This document shows positions 8,784 through 17,699 of a stretch of 52,200 nt of DNA, one piece after another. Every line of letters starts with the position of its first letter. The stretch's first letter is position 1. The translations under genes and the position numbers were made by a program. This stretch comes from an uncultured Flavobacteriales bacterium. GTDB taxonomy: Bacteria > Bacteroidota > Bacteroidia > Flavobacteriales_D > Sanyastnellaceae. The notes under the pieces are model-generated. The model made no database searches. It was not told the origin of the DNA and saw only the letters and a program-made list of their open reading frames with translations. The stretch spans positions 1-52,200 of the forward strand of contig CAJQMI010000020.1 in assembly GCA_905479395.1 (NCBI GenBank), written 5' to 3'.

Positions 8784-9434
8784 ATGAGCGAGACGCAGGT
8801 TAGGAGCATTACAGGGGCCGTTTTCGGATTGATCGTAATAGGGTCTGTGGTACTCAGTCCTTGGACGAGTGCAGCGCTTTGGATCGCTGTTGGCGTGCAA
8901 GGTTGGAGGGAACTGCACACCGGGACAAAATCAACAGAAAAGACCAGTCGCTGGATGTTTGCTGCCGCTGTTTTGGCGTGGGTTTACTTGATGGTTCAAT
9001 TGGCCTGGAGTAAACAGGGTGTATATGTCCCTGCACAACTCATGAGTTTGTTGATCTTGATTTGGAGCAATGATTCTGGAGCCTATTTCGTCGGTAAGCC
9101 ATTTGGTAAGCATAAATTGATGCCGGCTGTCTCGCCAGGTAAGTCGTGGGAAGGTTTCGTCGGTGGAGCCTTTTTTGCAGGGTTTGCCGCGGTTTTGCTC
9201 TTTGGCTGGCAGGACGTTTGGCTGGGTCCGTTGATGGCCGTCTTGGCAACGGCAGGCGACCTGCTTGAAAGTGCATGGAAACGCTCCAATGGAATCAAAG
9301 ATTCAGGTAAAATAATGCCGGGTCATGGTGGTGTATTGGACCGCTTTGATGGCTTCACGATTGCGGCGCCCGTGTACGCTCTGATTCTATATTTGCATCC
9401 CTTACAATTCAACCTGAATTTCTTATTCGAATGA
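8784..9434 (+). CDS. cdsA: phosphatidate cytidylyltransferase
   Basis: Makes CDP-diacylglycerol from phosphatidic acid and CTP in the inner membrane. It has 216 residues, shorter than the roughly 270 of many homologues because the N-terminal hairpin region is reduced. About six hydrophobic segments are visible. The C-terminal CDS signature is intact: GDLLESAWKRSNGIKDSG followed by PGHGGVLDRFDG at about residues 157-190. It starts five bases after the DUF2007 stop, and its end overlaps psd by four bases. Confidence 0.94.
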   Translation: MSETQVRSITGAVFGLIVIGSVVLSPWTSAALWIAVGVQGWRELHTGTKSTEKTSRWMFAAAVLAWVYLMVQLAWSKQGVYVPAQLMSLLILIWSNDSGAYFVGKPFGKHKLMPAVSPGKSWEGFVGGAFFAGFAAVLLFGWQDVWLGPLMAVLATAGDLLESAWKRSNGIKDSGKIMPGHGGVLDRFDGFTIAAPVYALILYLHPLQFNLNFLFE

Positions 9435-10090
9435 CGTTTCATAGAGAAGGTACAGCGACATTGATTGTCGCTCTTTTGTTCACTGCTGCTGTTGGCTTTG
9501 CTTCTTATACATGGTTGCCGACCTGGGCGTTCTACATTCTTGGGCTGGGATGTCTCGTTCTGCTTGGTTTGGTAGTGAATTTCTTTCGCATGCCCTCCCG
9601 CTCCATCGGTTCGCAACGCTTGGAAGACGTTTTGTGTCCGAGCGATGGGAAAGTGGTGGTGATTGAAAAGGTTCAAGAAACGGAGTGGTTCAAGGATGAA
9701 AGGATCCAAGTGAGCATTTTCATGAGCCCATTGAACGTGCACGCGCAGTGGTCTCCCATGGCTGGACGTGTTCTTGCTGCGCGCTATCATCCTGGGAAAT
9801 ATCTGGTTGCATGGCATCCGAAAAGCAGCACCGAGAATGAAAGAACCACGCACGTCATTGAAGGACAGCATGGCACGGTCCTTTTTCGCCAAATAGCAGG
9901 AGCAGTCGCACGTCGGATTTGCTGGTACTTGAAAGAGGGGGATGAGCTCGCCCACGGAGATGAGGTAGGCTTCATCAAATTTGGTTCACGGATTGATGTT
10001 TTTCTGCCGTTGGACAGTGAGATCTGTGTCAAAATGAATCAAAATGTGGTCGGCAGAGAAACCATTCTTGCTCAGTTAAAGGCTTCTTGA
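9431..10090 (+). CDS. psd: phosphatidylserine decarboxylase family protein
   Basis: Decarboxylates phosphatidylserine (or a related head group) to the ethanolamine lipid, following CdsA in the pathway. It has 219 residues with two N-terminal hydrophobic segments (about 8-50). The family core is present: LCPSDGKV, then SIFMSPLNVHAQW with the catalytic His region. The self-cleavage site is F-G-S-R at 184-187, where Ser186 would become the pyruvoyl group of the small alpha chain. The ATG overlaps the cdsA stop. It ends the rsfS operon. Confidence 0.92.
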   Translation: MTFHREGTATLIVALLFTAAVGFASYTWLPTWAFYILGLGCLVLLGLVVNFFRMPSRSIGSQRLEDVLCPSDGKVVVIEKVQETEWFKDERIQVSIFMSPLNVHAQWSPMAGRVLAARYHPGKYLVAWHPKSSTENERTTHVIEGQHGTVLFRQIAGAVARRICWYLKEGDELAHGDEVGFIKFGSRIDVFLPLDSEICVKMNQNVVGRETILAQLKAS

Positions 10091-10160
10091 TAAAAGGCTT
10101 GCACCAATAATTGGTTTTTTTCGCTTCTTTTCGGTTCTTGTTGATTCTAAATCAAACCAT

Positions 10161-12077
10161 ATGAAGCATTTTACCCTGGCCTTGGCTTTAGGTCTATTTG
10201 TTATTTCAGGAATGGCGCAGTCCGTTGCTAATTCTGGTCAGCAACTGCTGCAGGATGTCCCTCAACTAGCACCTGCGTTGCGCACCGCAGTTCCGATGCC
10301 GACAAAGGCCATTGCCGATTTCTCAGACCGGCCACAACAACCACTTGAAGGCGAATCGACGCTGGACATTGAGCACGTTATGTCCCGAGAGATGATTGTA
10401 GAACGTCAGGTCATTGGTTACACACAATACGACTTGCAATCCAATGCCGCCATCGATGATCGCATGGCAGGCGGAGCTAATGCAATCTCTGCGGCTTGGA
10501 CCATGAGCTTGGAATTGACACCATTTTCAGATCGTGGCACAGGATATAATTTTTATGATGGAACCGCATGGGCTGAGATCGCTTATGAGCGCATCGAGTC
10601 AACCCGAATCGGATGGCCTTCTATCGTGCACACCGCAAGCGGTCGTGAAGTGGTTGTCAGTCATCCTGGCATCGACACACCCTTGCACATGGCATGGCGC
10701 GACGCCGGAACGGGATCTGCTTGGTCTGAGGCGAGCATCCCCAGTGACATTGCTGTTGGAAAGTTATGGCCTCGGATGGCTGCAGGTGGCGAGGATGGCA
10801 ATTCCTTGCATGTGATTTGCGTCACCACCCCGGAGGCAAATGGCGGAGCTTTCTATGGTGGTCAAGATGGCGCCTTGGTTTACTATCGCTCGCAGGACGG
10901 TGGCGATACGTGGGACATCATTGATCACATCTTTCCGGAAGCAGACAGCACACAATTTTTTGGTTTCAGTGGTGATACGTATGCTATTCATGCCCGAGGC
11001 AACACCGTGGCGCTTGCATCCTTCAACGATTTCAGCGATTCGTTTGTCATGATTTCACAAGACAACGGTGACACGTGGGAAAAGCAGCTGCTAGTCGACT
11101 TCCCAGTGGACATGTATGAAGTGGATATGGGATTGCCTGAGATTGGAGAAGATTACAATGAAGATGGCTTGTTCCAAGAATTCTTCAACGCCGATGGAGC
11201 AGGTGATGTTCACATTGATGCATACGGACAAGTTCATGTTTCCTTTGGCTCCATGTATTACATGGACGCAGACACCATCGATGGTACGACGAGCTATTTC
11301 CCTGGGACCAATGGATTGGCCTATTGGAATGAATCCATGGGTCCTGACAGCGCGCAAATCATCGCTTACTCCTTTGATTACGATGAGAGCGGTACGTTGG
11401 ACTTTGAGGATGAAATCGCGGCTTATTTTGTAGGATGCGCTGCCTTCCCATCCATGGCCACTGATGCATCAGGGGCGATGTATATTACGTATTCTGCCAT
11501 CATGGAGAACTTCTCTACGGGAGCTCAAAATTATCGCCATCAATTCGTTGTGCATAGTACCGATGGCGGGGTGACTTGGAACACGGAGGACGCGTGTGAT
11601 TTGACGCCAGACATTGACTTTGACGGATATGAGGCGGTATTTGGTTCGATTGCTCCAGATGTAGTCGATGGTAAATTGGAGATTATCTACCAGCGCGATT
11701 TTGAACCAGGATTGCACGTTCGAGGGGATGAAGATCCGATCGACATCAACGACATCGTGCACTTGCGTGTTCCTACGGACGATTTGGGCGATTGCTCAGA
11801 TGTTGAATTTGAAGATTGGGTGGGCATCGCCGAAGCGATAGACCCAGCCGATATCAACTTGTATCCGAACCCAGCGGATGATCAAGTTGAATTGGTCATC
11901 AATCGCCCAGGTGCGCATCAAGTGGATGTTTGGAGTGCTACAGGTCAGCGTGTGCTCTCCATGCAAACAACAGCGATGGTTCAAAGATTGGAGACCAGCC
12001 AATGGGCTCCAGGAATTTATTTGGTGAATATCGCTCAAGGTGAATATCACACCGTGGTGCGGTTGGCCGTCCAGTAA
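10161..12077 (+). CDS. exported Asp-box protein with T9SS C-terminal sorting domain
   Basis: A 638-residue protein with a signal peptide (MKHFTLALALGLFVISGMAQ). Three Asp-box motifs of the form S-x-D-x-G-x-T-W occur near residues 243, 299 and 466, which points to a sialidase-like beta-propeller, though I see no full catalytic set. Two EF-hand-like acidic loops (DYNEDG and DYDESG) occur near residues 331 and 406 and probably bind calcium. The last 75 or so residues, from LYPNPADDQVEL to the end, are a type A T9SS sorting domain, so the protein should be delivered to the cell surface or medium. It is a single gene between psd and cinA with a strong terminator behind it. The substrate is unknown. 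Confidence 0.9.
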   Translation: MKHFTLALALGLFVISGMAQSVANSGQQLLQDVPQLAPALRTAVPMPTKAIADFSDRPQQPLEGESTLDIEHVMSREMIVERQVIGYTQYDLQSNAAIDDRMAGGANAISAAWTMSLELTPFSDRGTGYNFYDGTAWAEIAYERIESTRIGWPSIVHTASGREVVVSHPGIDTPLHMAWRDAGTGSAWSEASIPSDIAVGKLWPRMAAGGEDGNSLHVICVTTPEANGGAFYGGQDGALVYYRSQDGGDTWDIIDHIFPEADSTQFFGFSGDTYAIHARGNTVALASFNDFSDSFVMISQDNGDTWEKQLLVDFPVDMYEVDMGLPEIGEDYNEDGLFQEFFNADGAGDVHIDAYGQVHVSFGSMYYMDADTIDGTTSYFPGTNGLAYWNESMGPDSAQIIAYSFDYDESGTLDFEDEIAAYFVGCAAFPSMATDASGAMYITYSAIMENFSTGAQNYRHQFVVHSTDGGVTWNTEDACDLTPDIDFDGYEAVFGSIAPDVVDGKLEIIYQRDFEPGLHVRGDEDPIDINDIVHLRVPTDDLGDCSDVEFEDWVGIAEAIDPADINLYPNPADDQVELVINRPGAHQVDVWSATGQRVLSMQTTAMVQRLETSQWAPGIYLVNIAQGEYHTVVRLAVQ

Positions 12078-12098
12078 TTCTTGAAAAAGATGTTTTGA

Positions 12099-12128
12099 AG
12101 CCCCTCGCTGTGGTGAGGGGCTTTTTTT
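12099..12128 (+). terminator. rho-independent terminator after the T9SS Asp-box gene
   Basis: The inverted repeat AGCCCCTC / GAGGGGCT with a short loop is followed by seven T residues, 22 bases after the stop at 12077. It isolates the upstream gene from cinA. Confidence 0.9.
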
Positions 12129-12163
12129 ATGTCTGATTTTCGAAGTCGGTAGGACGTGCGGAT

Positions 12164-12171
12164 TAGTTTTG
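12164..12171 (+). promoter_or_regulatory. -7 box of the cinA promoter, probably leaderless
   Basis: TAGTTTTG matches the Bacteroidota -7 consensus TAnnTTTG exactly and ends four bases (CAGC) before the cinA ATG at 12176. Transcription would start at or next to the A of the ATG. A TTTTCG at 12137-12142 is the only candidate for the -33 element and is weak. Confidence 0.6.
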
Positions 12172-12175
12172 CAGC

Positions 12176-13420
12176 ATGCTAGCGGAAATCATCACCATTG
12201 GAGACGAATTGTTGTTGGGTCAGACCATTGATACCAACTCTGCTTGGATGGGTGCACAGCTCTCTGCGCATGGTGTTCGGGTGCATCGAATCACCTCTAT
12301 TTCTGATGAGGCTAAAGCAATTCAGGCAGCACTGGATGAGGCGTTATCGCGGGTTGATTTTGTGCTCATGACAGGAGGGCTTGGCCCCACCCGTGATGAC
12401 ATCACCAAGGAAACGTTGGCAGCGTATTTCGATACTCAACTTGTCATGGATGAGGCAATCCTGCACCGCATCACAGAATGGTTTGCGGGAAGAGGGTTTG
12501 AAATGCTCGAGGTGAATCGGCATCAGGCGATGATGCCACAAGCATGCAAGGTTCTTGTGAATCCTCGAGGCACGGCCATGGGCATGTGGTTCGAACAAGA
12601 TGCAGGCCAGAAAGTAGTGGTCAGCATGCCCGGGATTCCATATGAAATGAAGGGATTGATGCTCGAAGAAGTTTTGCCGCGCGTGGACCAACACTGGAAA
12701 TTGCCGACGCGATACCATCGCACATTGCTCACGCAAGGAGTGGGAGAGAGCTTTTTGAGTCAATTGGTTTGGGATTGGGAGGAACAACTGGAATCCCATG
12801 GGGTTTCCATTGCTTATTTGCCGGCGCCGGGACAGGTTCGTGTGAGGCTGAGTGCGGTGGATTTTGATCCAGTTGTAGCCAAGGAGCGCGTTGAAGCAGA
12901 AGTAACGGCATTCCTGGTTTTGGCTGGGAATCATGTTGTTTCCGATCAGGATGAAGGATTGGGGGCAGCTGTTGTTAGGCTCTTGACCAAGAAAAAATTG
13001 ACCATGGCTACAGCCGAATCTTGCACAGGGGGTGCCATAGCAGCAAGCATCACTTCAGTGCCAGGGAGCAGTGCGATTTTCAAAGGATCAGTGGTGGCGT
13101 ATGACAATCAAATAAAGCAATCCATGCTGGGCGTTTCAGATGAGGCGTTGCAGGAACATGGGGCAGTGAGTGAATCAGTGGTGCGACAAATGGCTGCAGG
13201 AGCGCGAGAAAGACTAGGTGTGGACTATGCGGTCGCCACCTCTGGTGTAGCCGGTCCAGGGGGTGGATCAATTGAAAAGCCTGTGGGTATTGTATGGATA
13301 GCGCTTTCCGGACCGAGGGGTGTGGAGTCCAAATGTTTGAACTTTGGCAACAGCCGTACACGTAACATCGAAAGAAGTGTGCGAGAAGCATTGGCTTGGA
13401 TCATTCGCGCAGCAAAATAA
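12176..13420 (+). CDS. cinA: CinA family protein (nicotinamide-nucleotide amidase)
   Basis: Deamidates nicotinamide mononucleotide to nicotinate mononucleotide in NAD salvage; some members also hydrolyse ADP-ribose. It has 414 residues and both domains. The N-terminal MoCF/MoaB-like domain (about 1-170) shows IITIGDELLLGQTIDTNS and LMTGGLGPTRDD. The C-terminal amidase domain (about 255-412) shows TMATAESCTGGAIAASIT, VAYDNQIKQSMLGV and ATSGVAGPGGG. It is monocistronic, between a terminator and rpmB, with a promoter box four bases before the start codon. Confidence 0.95.
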   Translation: MLAEIITIGDELLLGQTIDTNSAWMGAQLSAHGVRVHRITSISDEAKAIQAALDEALSRVDFVLMTGGLGPTRDDITKETLAAYFDTQLVMDEAILHRITEWFAGRGFEMLEVNRHQAMMPQACKVLVNPRGTAMGMWFEQDAGQKVVVSMPGIPYEMKGLMLEEVLPRVDQHWKLPTRYHRTLLTQGVGESFLSQLVWDWEEQLESHGVSIAYLPAPGQVRVRLSAVDFDPVVAKERVEAEVTAFLVLAGNHVVSDQDEGLGAAVVRLLTKKKLTMATAESCTGGAIAASITSVPGSSAIFKGSVVAYDNQIKQSMLGVSDEALQEHGAVSESVVRQMAAGARERLGVDYAVATSGVAGPGGGSIEKPVGIVWIALSGPRGVESKCLNFGNSRTRNIERSVREALAWIIRAAK

Positions 13421-13467
13421 ATGCAATGAAGTTCTGGCAAACGGTTGGATGACTGGTTTTTCTGTCG

Positions 13468-13475
13468 TTTCTTTG
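13468..13475 (+). promoter_or_regulatory. possible -7 box of the rpmB promoter
   Basis: TTTCTTTG differs from TAnnTTTG at one position; a TTGG at 13444-13447 lies about 20 bases upstream as a possible -33 element. It would leave a leader of 15-16 bases before the rpmB ATG at 13496. Confidence 0.4.
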
Positions 13476-13495
13476 CCGTCCGAAAAAGTAATGTT

Positions 13496-13738
13496 ATGAG
13501 CCGCATATGTCAACTCACTGGTAAGAAAGTAATGGTAGGAAACAACGTTTCTCACTCGAAGCGTCGCACCAAACGTACTTTCTACCCCAACTTGCAGAAG
13601 AAACGATTCTTCAACCCTGAAGATGGTACTTACGTAACCTTGCGTGTATCCACGTCAGCTATGCGCACAATCAATAAAATGGGACTGCAGGCAGCCATTG
13701 CCCAGTCTAAGGCAAAGGGTCTCTTCGTAGAAGCTTGA
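13496..13738 (+). CDS. rpmB: 50S ribosomal protein L28
   Basis: Eighty residues; the N-terminus MSRICQLTGKKVMVGNNVSHSKRRTKRTFYPNLQ (positions 1-34, here in parts MSRICQLTGKK and VSHSKRRTKR) is characteristic of bL28 and fixes the start at 13496, although the frame is open upstream. In most Bacteroidota rpmB is followed by rpmG and a DUF4295 gene; here a terminator follows 35 bases after the stop and the next gene is convergent, so this copy stands alone. Confidence 0.97.
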   Translation: MSRICQLTGKKVMVGNNVSHSKRRTKRTFYPNLQKKRFFNPEDGTYVTLRVSTSAMRTINKMGLQAAIAQSKAKGLFVEA

Positions 13739-13772
13739 GCTGATTGATTCTGCTTCTTAGGAAGGAGAAATA

Positions 13773-13801
13773 AAAAAACCGCCCCTCGAGGCGGTTTTTT
13801 T
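13773..13801. terminator. bidirectional rho-independent terminator between rpmB and the prohibitin gene
   Basis: The repeat AAAAAACCGCC / GGCGGTTTTTT encloses a short loop with A-rich and T-rich flanks on both sides, so it can stop transcription from rpmB (plus) and from the prohibitin gene (minus). Confidence 0.9.
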
Positions 13802-13855
13802 ATGCGGTAAACAATCTGCATTGATCGAATCAAATTCGACCGTGTGATTTTAGGA

Positions 13856-14686
13856 TCAATTGCCTCCTAGAATCAATGGGAGTCCATCTTCTGCATTTCC
13901 AATCACCACCACTTTCGAATTTGGGCTATTGGCGAGGGCAGATGTCGCTTCAATGCCTTTCCATTTGAGGAGTTCCTTGCTGATGCCACGGGAAACGATT
14001 TCTTGATAATCGCGGATTCCTTCGGCTTCAATTCGCATACGCGCTGCCTCTTTGCTGGCCTTTTCCAATCGGAATTCGTACTCCAAGGACTCTTGTTCTT
14101 GTTGCAATTTTCGCTCAATGGCTTCCTCGAGTTTCCGGGGCAATTGAATGTTGCGAATCAATACATCATTGAGTTGGAGGAAGTTCTCGGATAACTTCTC
14201 ACGCATGCGTGCATCTATCTCAGTCTGAATTTCGTCGCGACGTGTTGTGTTGAATTCTTCAGGTAGGTACTTGGCGATGACTTCACGAGCAACGGAACGC
14301 ATCGCAGGAACGACGACTTTTTGTTCGAAGTTCTTGCCTCGTTCGATCTCCAAGCGTGCAAGCGAGGCGATGTCTGGCTGGTAGAATACAGTCACATCCA
14401 TTTCGATTTTCAGGAGGTTGGAACTAAGCACTTCCAAGTGTTCCAGGCGCTCCCGCTGACGCACCTCATAAGTGTAAACCTTGTTCCAAGGTGCTTTGAA
14501 ATGAAACCCTGATTTCATAGGAGTCTCAGCGGGATTTACTCCTGAGCCAAACGTGTGAAACAATAGCCCGGCATGACCGGAAGGGATGGTAACCGTGAGA
14601 GAGCCTCCTAAGAGCAGAATGGGGGCAAAAATCAAGGTAATGATGAGTATGCGTCGCATACTCTTGGGATTTGGTTGTTGTGACAT
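13856..14686 (-). CDS. prohibitin/SPFH domain protein
   Basis: A 276-residue membrane-anchored protein of the stomatin-prohibitin-flotillin group. One N-terminal membrane segment lies at about residues 11-33, followed by the SPFH domain (TVTIPSGHAGLLFHTFGSGV ... SSNLLKIEMDVTVFYQP) and a charged helical region at about 185-235 (LEEAIERKLQQEQESLEYEF), typical of prohibitins that assemble into rings and scaffold membrane proteins, often with FtsH. It ends short of a shared terminator. It lies 68 bases after the VWA gene, enough for its own promoter (a weak TTAATTTG box at 14692-14699). Confidence 0.92.
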   Translation of the reverse strand: MSQQPNPKSMRRILIITLIFAPILLLGGSLTVTIPSGHAGLLFHTFGSGVNPAETPMKSGFHFKAPWNKVYTYEVRQRERLEHLEVLSSNLLKIEMDVTVFYQPDIASLARLEIERGKNFEQKVVVPAMRSVAREVIAKYLPEEFNTTRRDEIQTEIDARMREKLSENFLQLNDVLIRNIQLPRKLEEAIERKLQQEQESLEYEFRLEKASKEAARMRIEAEGIRDYQEIVSRGISKELLKWKGIEATSALANSPNSKVVVIGNAEDGLPLILGGN

Positions 14687-14754
14687 GGGACCAAATTAAG
14701 AAGAAGGCAGCTGCAACCGGGAGCTTTGGCAAATTTTGTCGCTCCCGGCATCAA

Positions 14755-16932
14755 TCAATACCCCACTGTTCTGCGTCGAATGATCCATTCCGCAGCCAAC
14801 AACATCAATGCGATGAGCAGAAGCGGAATCCACTCTACTCCATTTTGAAGCGCAACTTGTTCGTGCAGAACGGTTGCTGGTATGCCAGACTTTACGAACG
14901 CCAGCGCAGCTTCAGAAGGTTTCTTTGATTGCCAAATACCGATGTATTCACCACCATTTTGTGATGCAATTCGCTCGAGAATGCCATGGTCAGCTGGCAG
15001 GCTTGTTTGTTCAATAAACGTATTCTCGACCACAATGATTCCCTTCTCGGTGAACTTTTCTTGAGCAATCGTGCACCGCGCATCCCAGGTGTATTGGCCT
15101 TCCGGCATGCGGCCAAAATCCATTAGATAGCGATCTCCGTCAAATCGCATGGTTTTGAAAAACTCACTTCCAGACTCGTCTCTCAAGATCACTTCGATCT
15201 CAGCATTTTCGGACATGGTCCATCCAGCGTCATAGGCCTCTGCTTGAAAGCTCACGCGCACATCATTTGAAACCCTTGATTCAGTTTGAATTCGAAATCG
15301 TTCGCGTTCGTTGCTTGCTGCCAAAAATTGCACGTGACGTTGAATCAGTTGATCGAACGATCCATGGTCGTTTTCTTGGAGGTAATTTCTCATTCTCCAA
15401 TTCCACAAGCCCTCGCCCAAAGTCAACGCGGTTCGTATGCCTGCAGGATTGATTTCGGTCGCCCAAAAAGCATCTTGAGTTTCCAAATTTCCGAGTTGCT
15501 TGAAGAGCAGAGGAGTCCATGACTGTGACCATGCCACGCTTTCCATTGGTCCTGTCATGGGGGGCCATGACCGCAATTCTTCACCCAACTCATTGACGTT
15601 AAAATCAATGATGCCATAGCTGGGATTCATTCGGCCTCGAAAATTCTGGGTCAAGTCTGATGTGCTTGTTAAGCGGACACCAAGTCCATTTGGATTTCTG
15701 AGGCAATTAAAGGACGCCGTTGATGCCGCCATCCACCAAGTGTTGACGTTGGTTGATGCTATCCATGTTTCCCAATCTTTCCCCTCCCATGTCTGACCAA
15801 GAAGATTGTGAGCAACGATGACATCGGACTCTTTCAAGGCTTCTAGAATGCCCGACGCTTGAAATGGGTTGTTTAGGTAGATCGTGTTTACTTCGTACGC
15901 GTCCAGTTCGTTCAGTGCCATTGCGATTGCCCCGAGGTCCGGATGCGGCGCGGATGCGATGCATGTGACGATCCTTCGGCTTTCAAGTACCTCGACGTAA
16001 AAGTTTCGGTTGTTGTTTTGAAGATCGAATTCGTTGCCCCCCGCACTTGCTTCGATGCGATACTTCTGAGTACCTGCAGACATGGCAGGAAGCATGAATT
16101 TAACCTTCTTAAGGTCTTTATTGCTTGCACACACCCATTCCTCTTGAGCCAGTTGTTTGCCGCCTTTGAAGATGCGAACGCGTGAGTTCTGTCCCTCCAT
16201 GCCTTGTGACTGTACAATGGCTTCCACAGGAAAAGTGTTGTTGAGGTAGGCTATTTGATTGTGATTCACTCGAACAATCCACCGGTCTTCATGTCTGGTG
16301 GTATCTCCAAGTCCAACGGTGAAAGTAGGGGCGAGCGGCCATGAAGTTCCGTATTCTGGATCAGCACCTCGGTTCACGAGCCCGTCGGACGCTAATATGA
16401 TTCCTGCAATGTTGCGGTTTTCAATTCTGTCGTTGAGTTCTTGGATTGCTTCTGAGAGATTGGTTTGAGCCCCTTTCCAGCGAAGCGTGGGTTGGTCTTC
16501 GGATGCCAATTCAAACAGACTGCGATCAAAACCATACCATTCTGTACCCAATCCCAATTCTGCCAGTTCTCGGCCCAATTCCTTGAACCAATCGTTCAAG
16601 GCTTGTGCTCCCGATACGCTGTCTATGCGAGAGAGTATGGACGCACTCTGATCAACGAGAACCACTGCTATTGGCTCTTCTTTTTCCAATTCGATTTCAC
16701 GAATCAGGGGCTCCAACAATAGAAAAGTCAGAATTGTGATAGCGCACCACCGGATGAGCGCTAATCCCAATCTCCCTATGACACTGAGCCCACCGCCGGT
16801 GGATTTCTTCTCGACCCCACCACCGCGTCTTCCATAAAGCCACCATGCGGCCAAAATGCCGGGTGTCCCAACTGCAAACCATTGCCACGGCTCAGCCTCG
16901 ATGATCCATTGACTCGGCAGTGACAGGTCCAT
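14755..16932 (-). CDS. membrane protein with von Willebrand A-like domain
   Basis: A 725-residue membrane protein. Hydrophobic segments occur near residues 18-34 and 56-75, and one near the C-terminus (about 700-716), followed by a short basic tail. After the second segment comes a VWA-type fold with the metal-site motif D-Q-S-A-S at 94-98 (DxSxS intact) and GIILASDGLVNRG near 185, the site of the third metal-binding residue. The rest resembles the periplasmic part of aerotolerance-like membrane proteins. Function is unknown. It starts ten bases after the fabG stop, so it is probably the last gene of the amidase-MCE-FeS-fabG operon. Confidence 0.85.
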   Translation of the reverse strand: MDLSLPSQWIIEAEPWQWFAVGTPGILAAWWLYGRRGGGVEKKSTGGGLSVIGRLGLALIRWCAITILTFLLLEPLIREIELEKEEPIAVVLVDQSASILSRIDSVSGAQALNDWFKELGRELAELGLGTEWYGFDRSLFELASEDQPTLRWKGAQTNLSEAIQELNDRIENRNIAGIILASDGLVNRGADPEYGTSWPLAPTFTVGLGDTTRHEDRWIVRVNHNQIAYLNNTFPVEAIVQSQGMEGQNSRVRIFKGGKQLAQEEWVCASNKDLKKVKFMLPAMSAGTQKYRIEASAGGNEFDLQNNNRNFYVEVLESRRIVTCIASAPHPDLGAIAMALNELDAYEVNTIYLNNPFQASGILEALKESDVIVAHNLLGQTWEGKDWETWIASTNVNTWWMAASTASFNCLRNPNGLGVRLTSTSDLTQNFRGRMNPSYGIIDFNVNELGEELRSWPPMTGPMESVAWSQSWTPLLFKQLGNLETQDAFWATEINPAGIRTALTLGEGLWNWRMRNYLQENDHGSFDQLIQRHVQFLAASNERERFRIQTESRVSNDVRVSFQAEAYDAGWTMSENAEIEVILRDESGSEFFKTMRFDGDRYLMDFGRMPEGQYTWDARCTIAQEKFTEKGIIVVENTFIEQTSLPADHGILERIASQNGGEYIGIWQSKKPSEAALAFVKSGIPATVLHEQVALQNGVEWIPLLLIALMLLAAEWIIRRRTVGY

Positions 16933-16942
16933 ATGCAGAAAA

Positions 16943-17689
16943 TTAAGCGGTGATCATACCTCCGTCGACGCAAATGGTCTGACCGGTGATGTAGGCACTC
17001 ATGTCGCTTGCGAGAAAAGTGCAGAGTTGCGCCACATCTTCAGGCTTTCCTCCTCGCTTCAATGGAATGGCATCGCGCCAACCTTGAACCGTGTTTTCAT
17101 CCAGTGCAGCCGTCATTTCTGTTTCTATGAATCCAGGTGCAATGGCATTGCATCGGATGTTGCGAGATCCCAATTCGAGGGCGACCGATTTGGTGAATCC
17201 CAAGATTCCAGCTTTGGAAGCGGCATAGTTGGCTTGGCCGGCGTTGCCTTGAACCCCAACCACAGAACTGACATTGATGATGCTTCCTGATCGTGCTTTT
17301 AACATCGTCCGCATGACGGCTTTGGTCAAGGCAAAACAGGATTTGAGATTGACGTCGATGACGCGGTCCCATTGCTCCTCGCTCATTCGCATCAACAACG
17401 TGTCATCCGTGATTCCGGCATTGTTGATGACGATGTCAACTGTTCCAAAGGCTTCTACGACTGAAGCCACGAGGCTCTCAGCTTCATCCATTTTTGCAGC
17501 ATCAGACTTGAATCCACGAACGGTACCTCCGTTTGCTGTAAGCTCAGCTTCTAATGAACGGGCTTTTTCTTCCGACGAGCGGTAGGTGAAGGCAACCTTG
17601 GCGCCTTGGCTTACAAATTCTTGGGCGATGGCTTTGCCAATTCCGCGAGACGCGCCAGTGATAATGGCGACTTTTCCTTCTAATAACAT
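16943..17689 (-). CDS. fabG: 3-oxoacyl-[acyl-carrier-protein] reductase
   Basis: The NADPH-dependent reduction step of fatty-acid elongation. It has 248 residues and is a classical short-chain dehydrogenase: cofactor motif TGASRGIG at about 11-18, NNAG near 90, catalytic Ser in NVSSVVG, and Y-x3-K in NYAASKAG. The C-terminal SAYITGQTICVDGGM is typical of FabG. It is ten bases after the CCG-domain gene and ten before the VWA gene. Another short-chain reductase function cannot be excluded, but the fit to FabG is very good. Confidence 0.93.
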   Translation of the reverse strand: MLLEGKVAIITGASRGIGKAIAQEFVSQGAKVAFTYRSSEEKARSLEAELTANGGTVRGFKSDAAKMDEAESLVASVVEAFGTVDIVINNAGITDDTLLMRMSEEQWDRVIDVNLKSCFALTKAVMRTMLKARSGSIINVSSVVGVQGNAGQANYAASKAGILGFTKSVALELGSRNIRCNAIAPGFIETEMTAALDENTVQGWRDAIPLKRGGKPEDVAQLCTFLASDMSAYITGQTICVDGGMITA

Positions 17690-17699
17690 GAGGGGATGT

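Noticed and set aside
10103-10121. Short inverted repeat ACCAATAATTGGT with a T run after psd
   Set aside because: The stem would be only four base pairs with a five-base loop; too weak to call a terminator, though the T run means it could still contribute.
12344-12934. 196-codon open frame opposite cinA
   Set aside because: Entirely within cinA and lacks any recognisable feature.
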